Assembly: GCA_015680685.1 (NCBI GenBank)
Contig: MNCI01009159.1
Span: 60,915 to 124,914 of the forward strand
Direction: 5' to 3'
Source of the DNA: Gnetum montanum
Lineage: Eukaryota > Streptophyta > Gnetopsida > Gnetales > Gnetaceae
Length of the DNA: 64,000 nt
The position numbers and the translations under genes were made by a program. Position 1 is the stretch's first letter. Each line of letters begins with the position of its first letter. The notes below the pieces were generated by a model, which made no database searches, was not told the origin of the DNA, and saw nothing but the letters and a program-made list of their open reading frames with translations. This document shows positions 11,601-23,498 of this stretch, one piece after another.

Positions 11601-12420
11601 TTTTGTTTTAGAGTTTGGAATGCTTGGTCACATTCCCTGGTCCATTCGAATGGTGTGTCCTTCTTCGTTAGCTCTACAAATGGTTTGGCAATCTTGGAGA
11701 AGTTCTTAATGAATCTCCTATAGTAGTCAGTGTGTCCAAGGAATGACCAAATGTCTTTGATAGTTTCCAGTTGATAGGTGATTCTTTGGATGACCCTAAC
11801 TTTATCTGGGTCTACCTCCATTCCTGAATGTGAAATCTTATGCTCAAGTACTACACCTTGTTGGACCATCAAATGGCTTTTCTACCATTTGAGCCTTAAT
11901 TTGATTTCTACGCATCTTTTCAGCACTTGCTCTAATGGGTCCAAGGCTTGATCAAAGCTTGTTCCATAAGTGGAGAAGTTGTCCATAAAGACTTCCACTC
12001 TGTTTCCTATCTACTATTGGAATATGCTTAGAACCAGGTGTTAAAACATGGCAGGAGCATTGCACAATCCAAACGGCATTTTTTTATATGCAAACATTCC
12101 CCAAGGACTGGTGAACATTGTCTTGGCTTGATCTTCTGGGGCTATTCGTATTTGGTTGTATCCACTATAGGCATCCAGAAAACTATAATAGTGATGCCCC
12201 GCTATGGTGTCTAAGACTTGGTCAATGAATGGAAACGGAAAGTGGTCCTTAAATGTTGCCATGTTCAGTAGCCTAAAATCTATACACACCCTCCATTTAT
12301 CTCCCTTTTAGGCACGATCACCAAAGGGCTAACCCATTCGCTATCAGCAATGAGATATATGAACCTAGCCTTAAGAAGCTGTTCTATTTCTTCTTTTACT
12401 ATTTGCTTTAATTTTTGGTT
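11601..12420 (-). pseudogene. Reverse transcriptase of inner Athila-like element, FMDN active site
   Basis: The minus strand carries CIDFRLLN, SFLDAYSGYNQI, KTMFTSPWG, MPFGLCNAPA, the active-site box VEVFMDNFSTYG near 11985-12000, and HKISHSGMEVDPDKV. The usual Athila box is FMDD, and the outer copy has FMDD at the same place near 17405. The Asp to Asn change removes one of the two metal-binding residues. Together with a stop after VLKRCVEIKLRLKW it predicts an inactive enzyme. Confidence 0.85.
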
Positions 12421-13423
12421 TAATCACCTTTATGGTTGTTTTCGAGGTTTCATGGAGGAGTCAGTGTAAATCCTATGCTGGCATATCCTAGGATCTATTC
12501 CAGTTAACTCGGGGTATGACCAGGCAAAGGCTTTTGACCACTTGTTTATCACTTTCAGTAGTCTTTCTTTTTGTTTGGAAACAAGTCTTGCATTGATGAT
12601 CACCAATTTTCTGTTTTCAAGGGTCATATAGTCCAGACCAGTGGAAAATGATTTCAAATCTAATGGCTCTTGTTTAAATCTCTCAGGAATTTCCAACTTC
12701 CCCCAGATGATTTTTTCAAGATTAAGGCTTGGAAGTTGGCAACAAACTTGCTCTAGTGCATCTATGTTTTCCATGCACGTTAATGAGTTGCTCTCTTGAT
12801 TAGCCATCAACCACTGGGTGTCTTCTTGTCATGTGGCTGCTGCATATAGGCACTTTTTTATATTAATGTCTTGTGCACACCGATTGCATGCAAGCAATGC
12901 TAAACTTTGCATAACCCATGATCTCTGCACATAATTGCACCCTATGTCACTATATGCGATGCATGGAACTTTCTTCTTCTCAATCTTTCCAAAAGTGTTC
13001 TTCTTGGATATTTCTAGGAAAAGATCACAGATTCTTAGGCGTGCATCTATAGTACTTAGCCATGCTCTTCCCATTATTATTGGGAAGTCCCCTTTACCGT
13101 TGTTCACTTGTATTACTAGGAAATTAGTTGGATACGACCACCCACACACAGTGGTAATGATGTCCTTCACCAGTCCCAAGGGGACAATGATGGACTAGTC
13201 AGCTAGCTCTAGTCAAATATTACTCTTCCTTAATGGAGGCAGGTTCTAGGCTTTGTACATCTCTTATGATATTAAGTTGACTCTAGAACCTGAGTCCAGA
13301 AGAGCTTTACATGGTTCATTCCTAGCAACTTGGAGATAGATTAGAGGGCTTCTAGGATTAGAGAATTTCCTAGGAAGGTGGATCCCCTTAATCTAGTTAG
13401 TAACGATATGTGTTAACATAACT
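12421..13423 (-). pseudogene. Aspartic protease and RT linker of inner element
   Basis: Minus strand from about 13400: a decayed protease with LLDSGS near 13290, then LVKDIITTVCGWSYP, IIMGRAWLSTIDARL and the conserved tail GKIEKKKVPCIAYSD (13179-12829 open). After a stop comes the linker to RT (12810-12430), ending in KAFAWSYPELTGIDP. The protease would cut the polyprotein. It is homologous to 18960-17870 in the outer copy and to 63650-64000 in the third. Confidence 0.75.
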
Positions 13424-13572
13424 GTATGCATTGAGCTTGATGTTTGGTTTGAAGGAAGCCCTGAAGCCTTAATTGATGTCGAGGCATTCAGAGGTTCAAC
13501 CGCTTGTGGTTGTGNACATCAATTAAGGCTTCAGGGCTTCCTTCAAACCAAACATCAAGCTCAACGCATACN
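13424..13572. repeat. Inverted 56-bp copy bounded by ambiguous bases
   Basis: Bases 13516-13571, enclosed by N at 13515 and 13572, are the reverse complement of 13424-13479 with one mismatch. The outer element lacks this insert: its sequence near 18925-18985 runs straight through the equivalent site. The Ns at both ends point to a sequencing or assembly fold-back artefact rather than a natural hairpin. Confidence 0.85.
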
Positions 13573-15991
13573 TGAGGGCTTGGTTGGACTGTTGGTTTTG
13601 AAGAAAGGTCTTCTCTTCATACAATTGTTAGAACTAGTAGTGGGTTGAAGATTCACAACCGTTGTAGCATTGTGTTGTTGTGGTTGAGTGGGGAGTTCCC
13701 CTTGCATCATTGGAGCGGGTGGTAATGGAGTTATCGATGTGAGAGTTACGGATGGATTTGGAGGGTGGTATGTCTGTGGGTTATCTCCCCTAGGAGAAGG
13801 ATTCCTATAATAATCCTAAGTTTGATAGTGATATTGTGGTGTCACGTGACCAACACAGTTATGTGGAGAGATTGGCTGCTGCACGTAGTAGCCATATGGA
13901 TCCGGTTGTCGATAGGGGTATTGTTGTCTTGGTGGTGGCATCCCCCATGACTGTGGGTATTTCCACTATTGGTGTTGCTCAATAGGTTGTGGTGGAGTTC
14001 CACTTGGATAATACATTAAAGGTTGGTGGAACTACCTTGGGTTACCTTGGGGATAAGGTAACCATCAGGATGCTTGCCATTTGTTAAGTTGTGGGTGAAT
14101 CTTGTAGATGTGAGATCACTAGGCAACATCCCTTAGTATGGTCATATTGGTATATCTCACATCCATTATCGTTATCTATATCTGAATCCAAAACCTCTTC
14201 AGTGATGGCCATTTTACCCTTACCTTTGTTACGTGCATTGTCCACTTCTCTCTTTTTCTTTTTTTCATAATCACTACCTCGCTCCCTAGACTCCTCTATG
14301 ATTTTAACAACAGTTTCAAATCTACTATCTAGGGAGTCCCACATTTGGCCTACCTTTGTTGACACTTCTGTTGTTAATTTTTAAAGTGGCAAAGTTTTCC
14401 TATTCACCATCTCTTTGAGTGGTGACTCTTCCTCCTCTTCATAGAATCTCACTTCCCTTTTTTGGAGGGAAGGATCTCGGTTATATTCTTTCACACTTTC
14501 TCTCTTACATAGCTCCCCCTCTTCCTTGGCTACTTTATCTAGTAATCTATGAACTTGATGAGACCTAAGCTCTGATAATCTCCCTTAGGCATACATTCCA
14601 AGGGTTCTCCTTGTTTCATGCCTAAGTCCATCCATTTGATGGCGCAGTTGATCCCGTTGCAAATAACCATGGCCTGGACAACGATGTAATAGTACATAAT
14701 AGCAGCCCATGGCAGCATCCAAGGGTTCATGATTTCCTTGCTTCCATCCTTGGATTTGTTTTCATAGGTTAGACACTCGGGAGTACATTTGATACTTATC
14801 ATTAAATAGTTTTAACATCGTACTCCACCTCTGAATGGATTTTGGTTCTAAGGACCGGTACCAACTTTCTACTTCTTTCACTAGTGTCCTTGGGAACGAC
14901 TTCAGTTTTTGCCATTCATTCTCAATGTTCTGCAAGGCACATGCATCATGGAATGCTTGTAAGTGGTTTTGAGGATCAACGTTGTATCCCCCTTCAAATC
15001 ATGGGATATTGTTCATGTCTAACCTCTTGATCCTACTGTCCTTTTGGTGCCTTGTTGGAACTCTTACGGCCTCCGTGATATCTAACATGCTTCTGGTTGC
15101 AAGTAGGTGTTCTTCATGGTCATCTTGTTCATAGCATCTGTGATCTCTATGTAGTTCCCTACTCTCATTTCTTCTATGTCGTGATTCCCTAGAGTGCCCT
15201 TGTCCTCGTTCTCGATTGTCTCATCGATGTTTTTCACTCTGTCTTCCTTTATCCTCATGGTTAGTTTCCTTATGATTACATCTTGACACCGAAGGATATG
15301 GTGAATGTGATGATGAAGGTGAAGAAGAAGGAGAACCATTGTCATGACGGTGTTTTCTACCTTCTCTTCAATGGTCTTGGCTTTGATCGTGATTACTATT
15401 AGAACGTCCGCCCTTATCATGTGTTTGTGTTCCCTCGTTGAACATTTCATGTTCATGGGGATTAGAACCAGGGTTGTGAATTGTGAAGTGGAGGTTCTGA
15501 TACACCACCTCCTGACCATCGTTAGAAGGGGGAACATCATTTGGTGGGAAACCTGTTGAAACTGGTTCGCCATCCCCAATTTCGCTTAAAACATGTCATT
15601 TACCCTTCAAGGATGCGTGGTAACTCTCCTATCGCAAGTCTCGTTGATGTTGCGCTTTTGTGGGATGATAGTCCCTTGTGTCATGATTGCATGCAATGTA
15701 TTCCATGTATAAAAGTGGCATGCCTATTCGTGTGAGAGCATGAAGGAGCATGTTGGGGATTGATTGGTCTAGAGGGAACACTATGTTACCCTCCAAGTCT
15801 CTCCAACGCAGTTGTTCATCTTGGTGGAGGATAAAGGTGAAATCAGGTACATACTCATCGTGATGAGTATATACTACCTGAAATTGTTGAGGAACTAGTG
15901 GATCTTGGTTACATGTATGATGCCGCCAACTGTCTCTTATGTTAGTCCTAGGCAGTGAAGTGCTCTTGTGCGAAGAAGAAGACATTTTCAT
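13573..15991 (-). pseudogene. gag of inner Athila-like element (decayed)
   Basis: Starts at a minus-strand ATG at 15991 (MKMSSSSHKS). A Ser/Pro/His-rich segment with SPSSSHSP lies near 15300, the retrotransposon gag core around 14700-14950 (WYRSLEPKSIQRW, LFNDKYQ), then HRCPGHGYLQRDQLRHQMDGL. A CCHC-like knuckle near 14140 has C-x2-Y-x3-H-x3-C spacing, with Tyr where the outer copy has Cys. A Pro/Gln-rich tail follows. Stops occur at about 15625 and 14585. gag would form the capsid and bind genomic RNA. Confidence 0.75.
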
Positions 15992-16111
15992 CTTGTTCGG
16001 TGTGCAATTTATTGTTGTCTTATCTTTTCTTTGATCAACCCTAAGGGTTAGTTCTAATGTCCCAATGATATGGATGATTTCCTACGTTCTACGTAGCACA
16101 CAAACAACTAA

Positions 16112-16130
16112 GTCCCCGGCAACGGCGCCA
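16112..16130 (-). other. Primer binding site, tRNA-Asp type
   Basis: The minus strand reads TGGCGCCGTTGCCGGGGAC, one base away from the 5' LTR. This matches the tRNA-Asp-type PBS known from Athila/Tat elements over its whole 19 bases. It fixes the orientation of the element and the LTR end. Confidence 0.9.
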
Positions 16131-16131
16131 A

Positions 16132-17046
16132 TGATGAGCAGCGAGGTACCCCTACACTCAACCATACAAATATGAGTGTTTCACGCGTGATTCAGTCGAA
16201 CTCCAAGGACTAAGTGCTTAGGCACCCTACTGGAACACTCAGGGTTAATCAATCATTGTCTTCCCAAACTTACTTGTATTGTCACAGTTGTATGGTTAAG
16301 TAAACTTGAGGTACATGATTTTTATAGCTTTTATGTTTTTATGTCCTACTGCTGATAAGGGAGGAGAGAGAGAGATAACTAAGTGACTAATTTAACTTAA
16401 CTACCAATTAACTAGGCTTTAAACTAATCTTAACACTAGTATCCATTCTCACTTGCCGTACACATCTTGAACCAGCGCAACACTATTGGGATTACAAATG
16501 CTAATCGTTATTGGGTTACCAAGTGTTACACGCATGCTCGAAGTGATCGTACTATGTGTGCTAATAATAAAAATGTTAAGTGCATAAAATAAAATAAAAT
16601 AAATGCAGAAGAAAATAAAATAAAGGAAATGAGTATGAAAACAAATCTCAAGTGCTGCAAGGATGAATCCAGGAGCTCATCTTTATTGCCATACACAAGG
16701 TATTCTCAAGTACACAATGCTCGAATAAAGATCCATCCACACTCAGACCTCCTGCTACAGGCACTTGGCTAGAGTTTTGCTACTTGACTCCGAAAAGATT
16801 TCCTCCTTTGAATTCTTCTTCTTTTCTTCTTCTTCTTCTTCACTTCCCCTATTGTATGCCTGGGCACTGTATTTATAGGCTTGGGAGCAACTACTCTAAT
16901 AATTACAAAAATTACCACTCTAATTTTAGAGAAACTACCCCTCTAATTTTAGAGAGAAACTACCCCTCTAATAATAACCACTCCAATAATTAGAGTAACT
17001 ACTCTAATAATAACCACTCTAATTATTAGAGTAACCGCTCTCACCA
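16132..17046 (-). repeat. Inner Athila-like element, 5' LTR
   Basis: 915 bp, TGATGAG to CTCACCA (the other LTR ends CTCATCA). It contains a TATA box at 16870-16877 on the minus strand and a (TTC)n tract. The U3 end meets host pol sequence at 17047. Confidence 0.9.
16870..16877 (-). promoter_or_regulatory. LTR TATA box (5' LTR, inner element)
   Basis: TATAAATA on the minus strand in the 5' LTR. This is the copy that would drive the element's genomic transcript. Confidence 0.65.
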
Positions 17047-17051
17047 CTAGC
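17047..17051. repeat. Target-site duplication, right (inner Athila-like)
   Basis: CTAGC pairs with CTAGA at 8751-8755. Confidence 0.7.
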
Positions 17052-17868
17052 TCACATTCCTTGGTCCATTCAAAAGGTATGTCTTTTTTCGTTAGTTTAA
17101 CCAATGGTTTTGCAACCTTTGAAAAGTTCTCTATGAATCTTCTATAATAGCCAATGTGTCCAAGGAATGATCGGATGTCTTTTACAATTTCAAGTTGACG
17201 TATGATTCCTTGGATGACTTTGATCTTTTTGGGGTCTACCTCTATCCCTATTTGTGAAATCTTATGCCCTAATACTATGCCTTCTTGGATCATTAAATGG
17301 CTTTTTTGTTGGTTGAGCCTTAAGTTGGTTTCAACACATCATTTCAATACTTGCTCTTGTCGGTCCAATGCTTATTCGAAGTCTGCTTCATAGGTGGAGA
17401 AATCGTCCATGAAGACCTCTACACCATTCCCTATTTGCTACTGAAAGATACTTAGAACCAAACGTTGAAACATTGCAAGAGCATTACATAAGCCAAACGA
17501 CATCTATTTGTATGCAAATGTTCCCCAAGGACTTGTGAATGTGGTCTTGGCTTGGTCTTCTGGTGCTATTTCGATTTGGTTGTATCCACTATATCCATCC
17601 AGAAAACTATAGTAGCAATGCCCTATAATGGTGTCTAAGACCTGGTCAACGAATGGCAATGGAAAGTGGTCTTTGAATGTTGCCATGTTCAATAGCCTAA
17701 ATTCTATACACATCCTCCATTTACCTTCCTTTTTGGGCACAATAACTAATGGACTAACCCATTTTCTATCAGCAATGCGGTAAATGAACCTAGCTTTTAG
17801 AAGTTGTTCAATTTCTTCTTTAACCACTTGCTTCAACTTTGGGTTCAATCACCTCTACGATTGTCGTC
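17052..17868 (-). pseudogene. Reverse transcriptase of outer Athila-like element
   Basis: Minus strand from 17868: EIEQLLKARFIYRIAD, VPKKEGKWRMC, SFLDGYSGYNQI, KTTFTSPWGTFAYK, the intact active-site box VEVFMDDFST near 17405, then GHKISQIGIEVDPKK and SFLGHIGYYRRFIENFSK down to the insertion point at 17052. Stops sit at a few codons between these blocks. The C-terminal RNase H continues at 8750 beyond the nested element. Confidence 0.85.
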
Positions 17869-18960
17869 AAGGCTTCATGGAGGGATCAATGTAAATCCTA
17901 TGTTGGCATATCCTAGGGTCTATTCTAGCTAATTCGGGATATGACCAAGTAAAGGCTTTTGACCATTTGTTCACCATTTTCAGCAACCTCTCTTTTCATT
18001 GAGGAGCAAGCTTAGCATTAATAATTACCGATTTTCCATTTTTTAGAAATGTATACTCCATATCGATGGGAAACGGTTTTAACTCAAGGGGCTCTTGCTT
18101 AGAGTTATTAGGGATTTCCAACTTCTCCCAATTAAAAATTTCAATGTCAAGACTTGGAAGTTGGTGATGAACTTACTCTAATAAGTCTATGCTATCGATG
18201 TAAGCATAAGTCAAACCCTTAGTTGGTTCCATGTATATAGTTGAATTGCTCTCTTGGTCAGTTGTCAACCATTGGGTGCCTTCCTGTCTTGTGGTTGCTG
18301 CATACTAGCATATTTGTATGTTAGTTGCTTATGCACACTAGTTGCATGTAGGCAATGTTAAACGTTGTATGAACCAGGACTTCTGCACGTAATTACACCC
18401 TATGTCATTGTATGCAATGCACAAAACTTTCTTCTTCTCAATCTTTCTAAACATATTTTCCTTTGATATCTCTAGGAAAAGATCATGTATTCCTAGGCAT
18501 ATGTCAATTTTGCTTAGCCATGCTCTTCCCATTATGATTGGGAAGTCCCCCTTATAGTTGTTGACTTAAATCACTAGGAAGCTGGCTAGATACGACCATC
18601 CACAAATAGTGGTAACGATGTCCTCCACTAGTCCTAATGGGATAGTGATGGACTGGTCGGCTAGTTCTAAACGTATGTTACTCTTTTTCAATGGAGGTAG
18701 GTTCCAGGATTTATACATTTCTTGAGAGATTAAGTTGATACTAGAACCTGAATCTAAAAGAGCTTTGCAAGGTTCATTCCCAGCGATTTGTAAATATATA
18801 AGAGGACTCCCAAGATTAGAGAATTTCATAAGAAGATGACTAGCCTTAATCCAATTGGTAATGGAATGTGTTAACATGACCGTGTGTGTTGCATGTGGCC
18901 TTTGGTTTGAAGGGAGTTTTGAAGTTTTCAATGATCGTGAGGCCTTTGGAGAGTTAGCTG
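17869..18960 (-). pseudogene. Aspartic protease and RT linker of outer element
   Basis: Minus strand: NEPCKALLDSGSSINLIS contains the intact catalytic DSG near 18740. LADQSITIPLGLVEDI follows, then IIMGRAWLSK at about 18530 and RKIEKKKVLCIAYND. The linker with WGKLEIP-type sequence and a decayed AFTWSYPELARIDP lies at 18150-17900. The protease core is open from 18931 to 18566, longer than in the inner copy. Confidence 0.75.
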
Positions 18961-21406
18961 CTTATGACTGCAAGGACTTGGTTGGACTGTCGGTCCTAAA
19001 GAAAGGTATCTTCTTTACACAGTTGTCCAAACTAATAGTAGGGTGAGGATTAACAACTCTTGTAGCATTATGTTGTTGCGGTTGAGCATGAAGTTCACCC
19101 TGCATGGCTGGAGCAAGTGGTATTGGAGTTAAGGGTGGGAGAGATGTAGCCGGATGAGAAGAATAGTACATTTGTGGAACATCATCCCTAGGAGAAGGAG
19201 TTCTATAATACTCATGGGCATGGTAGTGAGGCTGGGAAGTAACATGACCAGTAGAGTCACATGGAGAGATCGGCTGCTACACGTAGTATCCATACGGGTC
19301 AGGTTGACGATAAGGATACTATTAACATGGTGGTGGCATTCCCCATGATTGTTGGTGCTACCACTGTTGGTACTACTCATGTGGTTGTGGTAGAGTTCCA
19401 CTTGGATAATACATCAAGGGTTGGTGGAACTATCTTCGGTTACCTTGGGGATAAGGTAACCTTTGGGGTGTTTGCCTTCTGTTTAATCGTGGGTTGAGTG
19501 CATACACCCCAGACTCCTATAGATGTGAGATTACAGGACAACATCCCTTAGGATGGTCATATTGGCATATCTCACATCCACCATCATTGTCTGTATTCAA
19601 ATTCACAACCTCTTCAATGATGGCAACTTTACCCTTATCTTTTTTACATGCATATTTAGTTTCTTTCTTTTTTCTCCTTTCTTGGTCACTACCTTCCTCT
19701 CTAGACTCCTCTGCTATTTTGAGAATTGTTTAAAATCTATTATGTAGGGAGTCCCACATTTGATCCACCTTTGTCGATACTTCCAATGCAAGTTTTTGAA
19801 TGGGCAAGGTTTTCCTATTTACCATCTCTTCAAGCAGTGACTCTTCTTCATCCTCACAAAATCTAACTCCCTTCTTTCAAAGGGAAGGATCTCTGTCATA
19901 TTCTTCCGCACTCTCTCTTTTCCTTAACTCACCTTCTTCTTTAGCAACTTGCTCCAACAATCTTTATACTTAATGGACCCTAAGCTCAAATATCCTTCCT
20001 TGGGCATAAGTCCTGAGGGTTCTTCGTGTTTCGTGCCTAATCCCATCTATGAGATGGCATAGTTGTTGCCTTTGCAAGTAACCATGGCTTGGGCAACAAT
20101 GTAACAATGTATAATATTGGCCCATGGTAGCATCCAAGGGTTCATTTCCTCCTTATTTCCATCCTTGGATTTGCTTTCGTAGGTTGGACACTCGGATTTG
20201 ATACTTATCATTGAAAAATTCTAACATGGTACTCCATCAGTGAATGAACTTCGATTCTAAGGATTGGTATCATCTCTCTGCTTCCTTGATCAGTGTTTGT
20301 GGAAACAACTTGAGTTTTTGCCACTCATTTTCTATGTTTTGCAAGGCACATGCATCGTAAAATGCTTGCAGATGATTTTAAGGATCTGCATTGTATCCCC
20401 CTTCAAATCATGGGATATTGTTCATGTTTACTCTTTTGATCCTACTATCTTTTTGGTTCCTTTTTGGGATTCTAATAGCCTCATTCATATCTAGCATACT
20501 TTGGGTAGTGAGTAGAGGTTCATCATGATCATACTATCTATAGCATCTATGATGCCTATGTTGTTCCCTACTCTCCCTTCTTTCATGATGAGTTTCTATA
20601 GAATGCCCTCATCCCCTTTCTCAGCTACTTTGTCTATGATTCCTATTTCTCTTACCATTATCCTCAGGGTCTTTTCCTTTGTGACTATGTCCAAATCCTA
20701 AAGGAGAAGGTGAAGGAGATGATGAAGGTGAAGAAGAAGGAGGACCGTCACCATGATGATGCCTGCTTCCTTCTCTTCGGTGGTCGCAGCCTTGATTGCA
20801 GTTATGATCAGAATGTCCATCTTTTTCATGTGTTCGTGTTCCTTTTTTAGACCTTTTGTATCCATCAGTACCAGAATCTGAGTTATGGATAGTTGAGTAA
20901 ATATTTTGATACACCACCCCTTGATCGAAGTCAATAGGAGGAACATCATTGTGTGGGAGACTTCTTGAGGCAGGTTCACCATCCTTATTTTCACCTATGA
21001 TATACAGGACATTCTGAGAGAACTTTCCCTTCTTGGATTCATAACGTCTCTCCTATTGTAGATCCCTTTGACATTATGCCTCTATGGATCGATACTCTTT
21101 CGAGTCATGATCATGCACAATGTACTCTGCCCGTAAGTGCTACATACCAATTCGTGTGAGAGCACAAAAAAGCATGCCCAGGACTAAGCGATCGAAAGGT
21201 AACACTATGTTACCTTCTAAATCATGCCAATGTAGCTGTTCATCCTCATGGAGGATAAATCTAAAGTTTGATATATACTCATTGGGATGAATGTATACGG
21301 CACAAAACTATTGGGGGACTGGTGGATTATCATGTGTACTACACCTTTGATTGTTCCCTGTATCAGACCTAGGCGGTGAAGCACTCTCATAAGAAGAAGG
21401 AGACAT
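18961..21406 (-). pseudogene. gag of outer Athila-like element (decayed)
   Basis: Starts at a minus-strand ATG at 21406 (MSPSSYESASPPRSD), which aligns with the inner start at 15991. A Ser/Pro-rich run (SSSPSSSPSPSP) lies near 20720, the gag core around 20050-20350, and an intact variant zinc knuckle CEICQYDHPKGC (C-x2-C-x3-H-x3-C) near 19550. A Pro/Gln-rich tail follows. Several stops and small indels break the frame. Confidence 0.7.
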
Positions 21407-21524
21407 AATTTTCTATTCAGTGTGCAATACTTTTCATTTCAATAATTGTAAGATAACCAACCCTAAGGGTTCATTCCAATGATGTGAAGATTTCCTAAGT
21501 TCTAGCTAGCGTACAAACAACAAA

Positions 21525-21543
21525 GTCCCTAGCAACAGTGCCA
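21525..21543 (-). other. Primer binding site, eroded tRNA-Asp type
   Basis: Minus strand TGGCACTGTTGCTAGGGAC differs at three positions from the intact site at 16112-16130. All three fit C/T or G/A transitions. Confidence 0.75.
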
Positions 21544-21544
21544 A

Positions 21545-22342
21545 TGATGAGTGGTGAGGTATCTCTACACTCAACCATATGAATACGAGCATACACACAT
21601 GATCTGATTGAATTCCAAGGACTAAGTGCTTATGCACCTTTACAAAACCTAGACAGGTTAGTCAATCGTTGTCTTCTCAAGCTTACTTGTATAGCATGAT
21701 TGTATGGTTAAGTAAACTTGAGGTATATGATTTTTATATATTTTTATGTTTTATGTCCTAGTGCTACAAGGGAGAAGTGAACTAATTAAGTAACTAATTT
21801 AATTTAACTAATCGACTATGCTCTAACTAGTCCTAACACCAGCATCCATTCCCACTTGCCATACACATCTTGAACCAGTGCAACACTACTGGGATTACCA
21901 AACGCTAATCGTTACTAGGTTACCAAGTGTTCCACACATGCTCGAAGTGGTTGTACTGAGTGTGCTTACTTGGGAAAGTTAACAAGGTGAGAAAGAGAAC
22001 ATTAATTAACTAAGAAAAGCATTAAATAACATTAAATAAGCTATTCTGAATGTTACAAGGTTTATCACAAAGTTCGTCTTTATTTCTAGCCACAAGGTGT
22101 GCTCAGGTACACAATGCTCGAATAAATATTTGTTCACTTTATGACACCTACTATGGGCACTCAGAAATAATTCTAACTCTAAGGAAGAAAAACTGCAAGA
22201 GTTCAGATAAGGGACTAAGACTAACTATGCAAACCAAGCGCACCTGCCTCTTATTTATAGGTGATGAGGCGGGTCCTGACATCGAATGCCCAATATCGCT
22301 TAGTGAGCTCCAATATCAAAGACCCGATATCGTGGTTCATCA
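21545..22342 (-). repeat. Outer Athila-like element, 5' LTR
   Basis: 798 bp, TGATGAG to TTCATCA, the partner of 4159-4989. TATA box at 22252-22259 (minus), GATATC-type array at 22265-22340. Confidence 0.85.
22252..22259 (-). promoter_or_regulatory. LTR TATA box (5' LTR, outer element)
   Basis: TATAAATA on the minus strand inside CCTATAAATAAGAGG. Confidence 0.65.
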
Positions 22343-23498
22343 TAAAGTCTTGAAGGTAAAAGAGCAAGTTATTTTTTATTCAATTTTTTTAAGAATATTT
22401 TACCTAAAAGTAAACTTCACTTGTACAAACTTCTAAAATCTATTTGGCTATATCAAATTCCTCCTTGAGCACTATGTTAAGATACTAATGTTGCATGCCT
22501 AATCTCTTATGTGCTAAGAATGTATCTTTTTAAGTACTTAAGTTTTTTATTGCTAATATGAGCTGAAGAGTACTCACCTAAGAGATCTCAAACACTACCA
22601 ATGGTATATTGGAGTAAGAAAAGGTACTCACACTTTCTTTTTACAAAGCATCTAAGATAATCTTGAAAATAAATTGATGAGATATTTTAGACTATCTTAA
22701 ATTGCTTTATGAACATCTTGATTAGGAGTTACTTTGTTTAAGCTTTTGATTTATTTAACATGACAAGCTAGATTAAATTTAATCTAATTCTTAAAAGATG
22801 GTTGTGCATTTATTTCCTCTCTTTGGAATAAAATTACCATGTCTTATCTTCTAATTATGGAAAATGTTATAAGTCTAATACTCTTCATGATAAAGATTGT
22901 ATGAAGTGTCTTGATGTTTATCTTAATAGTCTTGTGATTTGTATTATTTTTTAACATCTAGCATGATCATTATTGTGCATAGATATCTTTAGATTTGAAA
23001 TGCTTAAATGTTGTTTATATTTACTCTCCTTATCATGACATTGATTTCTCTCATCTTTTTGATGTTCCAAAAAAGAAGATATGTTGACAAGGGACTCTTA
23101 AATTTTTGCACAAAGATCATACATAATGGAAATTATTTGTTGAGCTTCATCCTTGTATGACTATTTGTTTTAAGGCCCAAGTCACTTTTTGATGATGTTG
23201 AAAAAGGGGGAGAATTTTGTGATTTGTGATATGATGATTGGAACATGGGCATATGTTGAGTATATTTTTGAGTGTTGAAGGCAATAATGAATTATGAATA
23301 TATTAAATAGTTATAGCTATAATGGTTATATGTTGTACTTTATAGGTTACATCTTAGCCCTCTGAAACCAATGCTAAAGGATGCATATCTTTTTAATAGT
23401 TATTCATCTCTCCATCATCCTTAGCCTAATAGATCATAGATCATAGGACATACTAGTCAATTTTCTTAAGTTTTGGACATCGCCAAAAAGGAAGAGAT
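22343..23498 (+). other. Right part of the interrupted Copia-like element
   Basis: No readable domain. Two polypurine tracts occur: AAAAAGGGGGAGAA near 23200, and AAAAAGGAAGAGAT just before the LTR at 23499. A double PPT with a non-coding stretch between is known in some Sire-type Copia elements, so this is the inferred 3' end of the element whose left part stops at 4158. Confidence 0.5.

Larger units (their letters stand above)
8756..17046 (-). mobile_element. Athila-like Gypsy element (inner copy), nested in its own family
   Basis: A complete element by structure: 5' LTR 17046-16132, 19-bp PBS 16130-16112, gag, protease, RT, RNase H, truncated integrase, short 3' region, PPT, and 3' LTR 9705-8756. 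Its pol and gag are close relatives of those in the outer element. It is inserted in the outer element's pol in the same orientation. It is probably non-autonomous: the second RT catalytic Asp codon is changed, integrase lacks its C-terminal half, and stops interrupt gag. The LTRs are better preserved than those of the host, consistent with later insertion. Confidence 0.9.
4159..22342 (-). mobile_element. Athila-like Gypsy LTR retrotransposon (outer copy), interrupted
   Basis: On the minus strand the order is 5' LTR (22342-21545), PBS for tRNA-Asp, gag (21406-about 19480), protease, RT (17860-17052), a second Athila-like element inserted at 17051/8751, then RNase H, integrase, a long 3' non-coding part, PPT and 3' LTR (4989-4159). 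Both LTRs begin TGATGAG and end in TCATCA on the plus strand. Flanks AAAAG and TAAAG match at 4 of 5 positions, fitting an eroded target duplication. gag is separate from and upstream of pol, and the primer site is tRNA-Asp, both typical of Athila/Tat. Many stops and a lost integrase Glu show it is inactive. Confidence 0.85.

Noticed and set aside
20621-20994. Two overlapping minus-strand frames, one rich in Ser/Pro and one in Leu/His
   Set aside because: Only the Ser/Pro-rich frame aligns with the inner gag; the other is a frame shadow of the same repeat.
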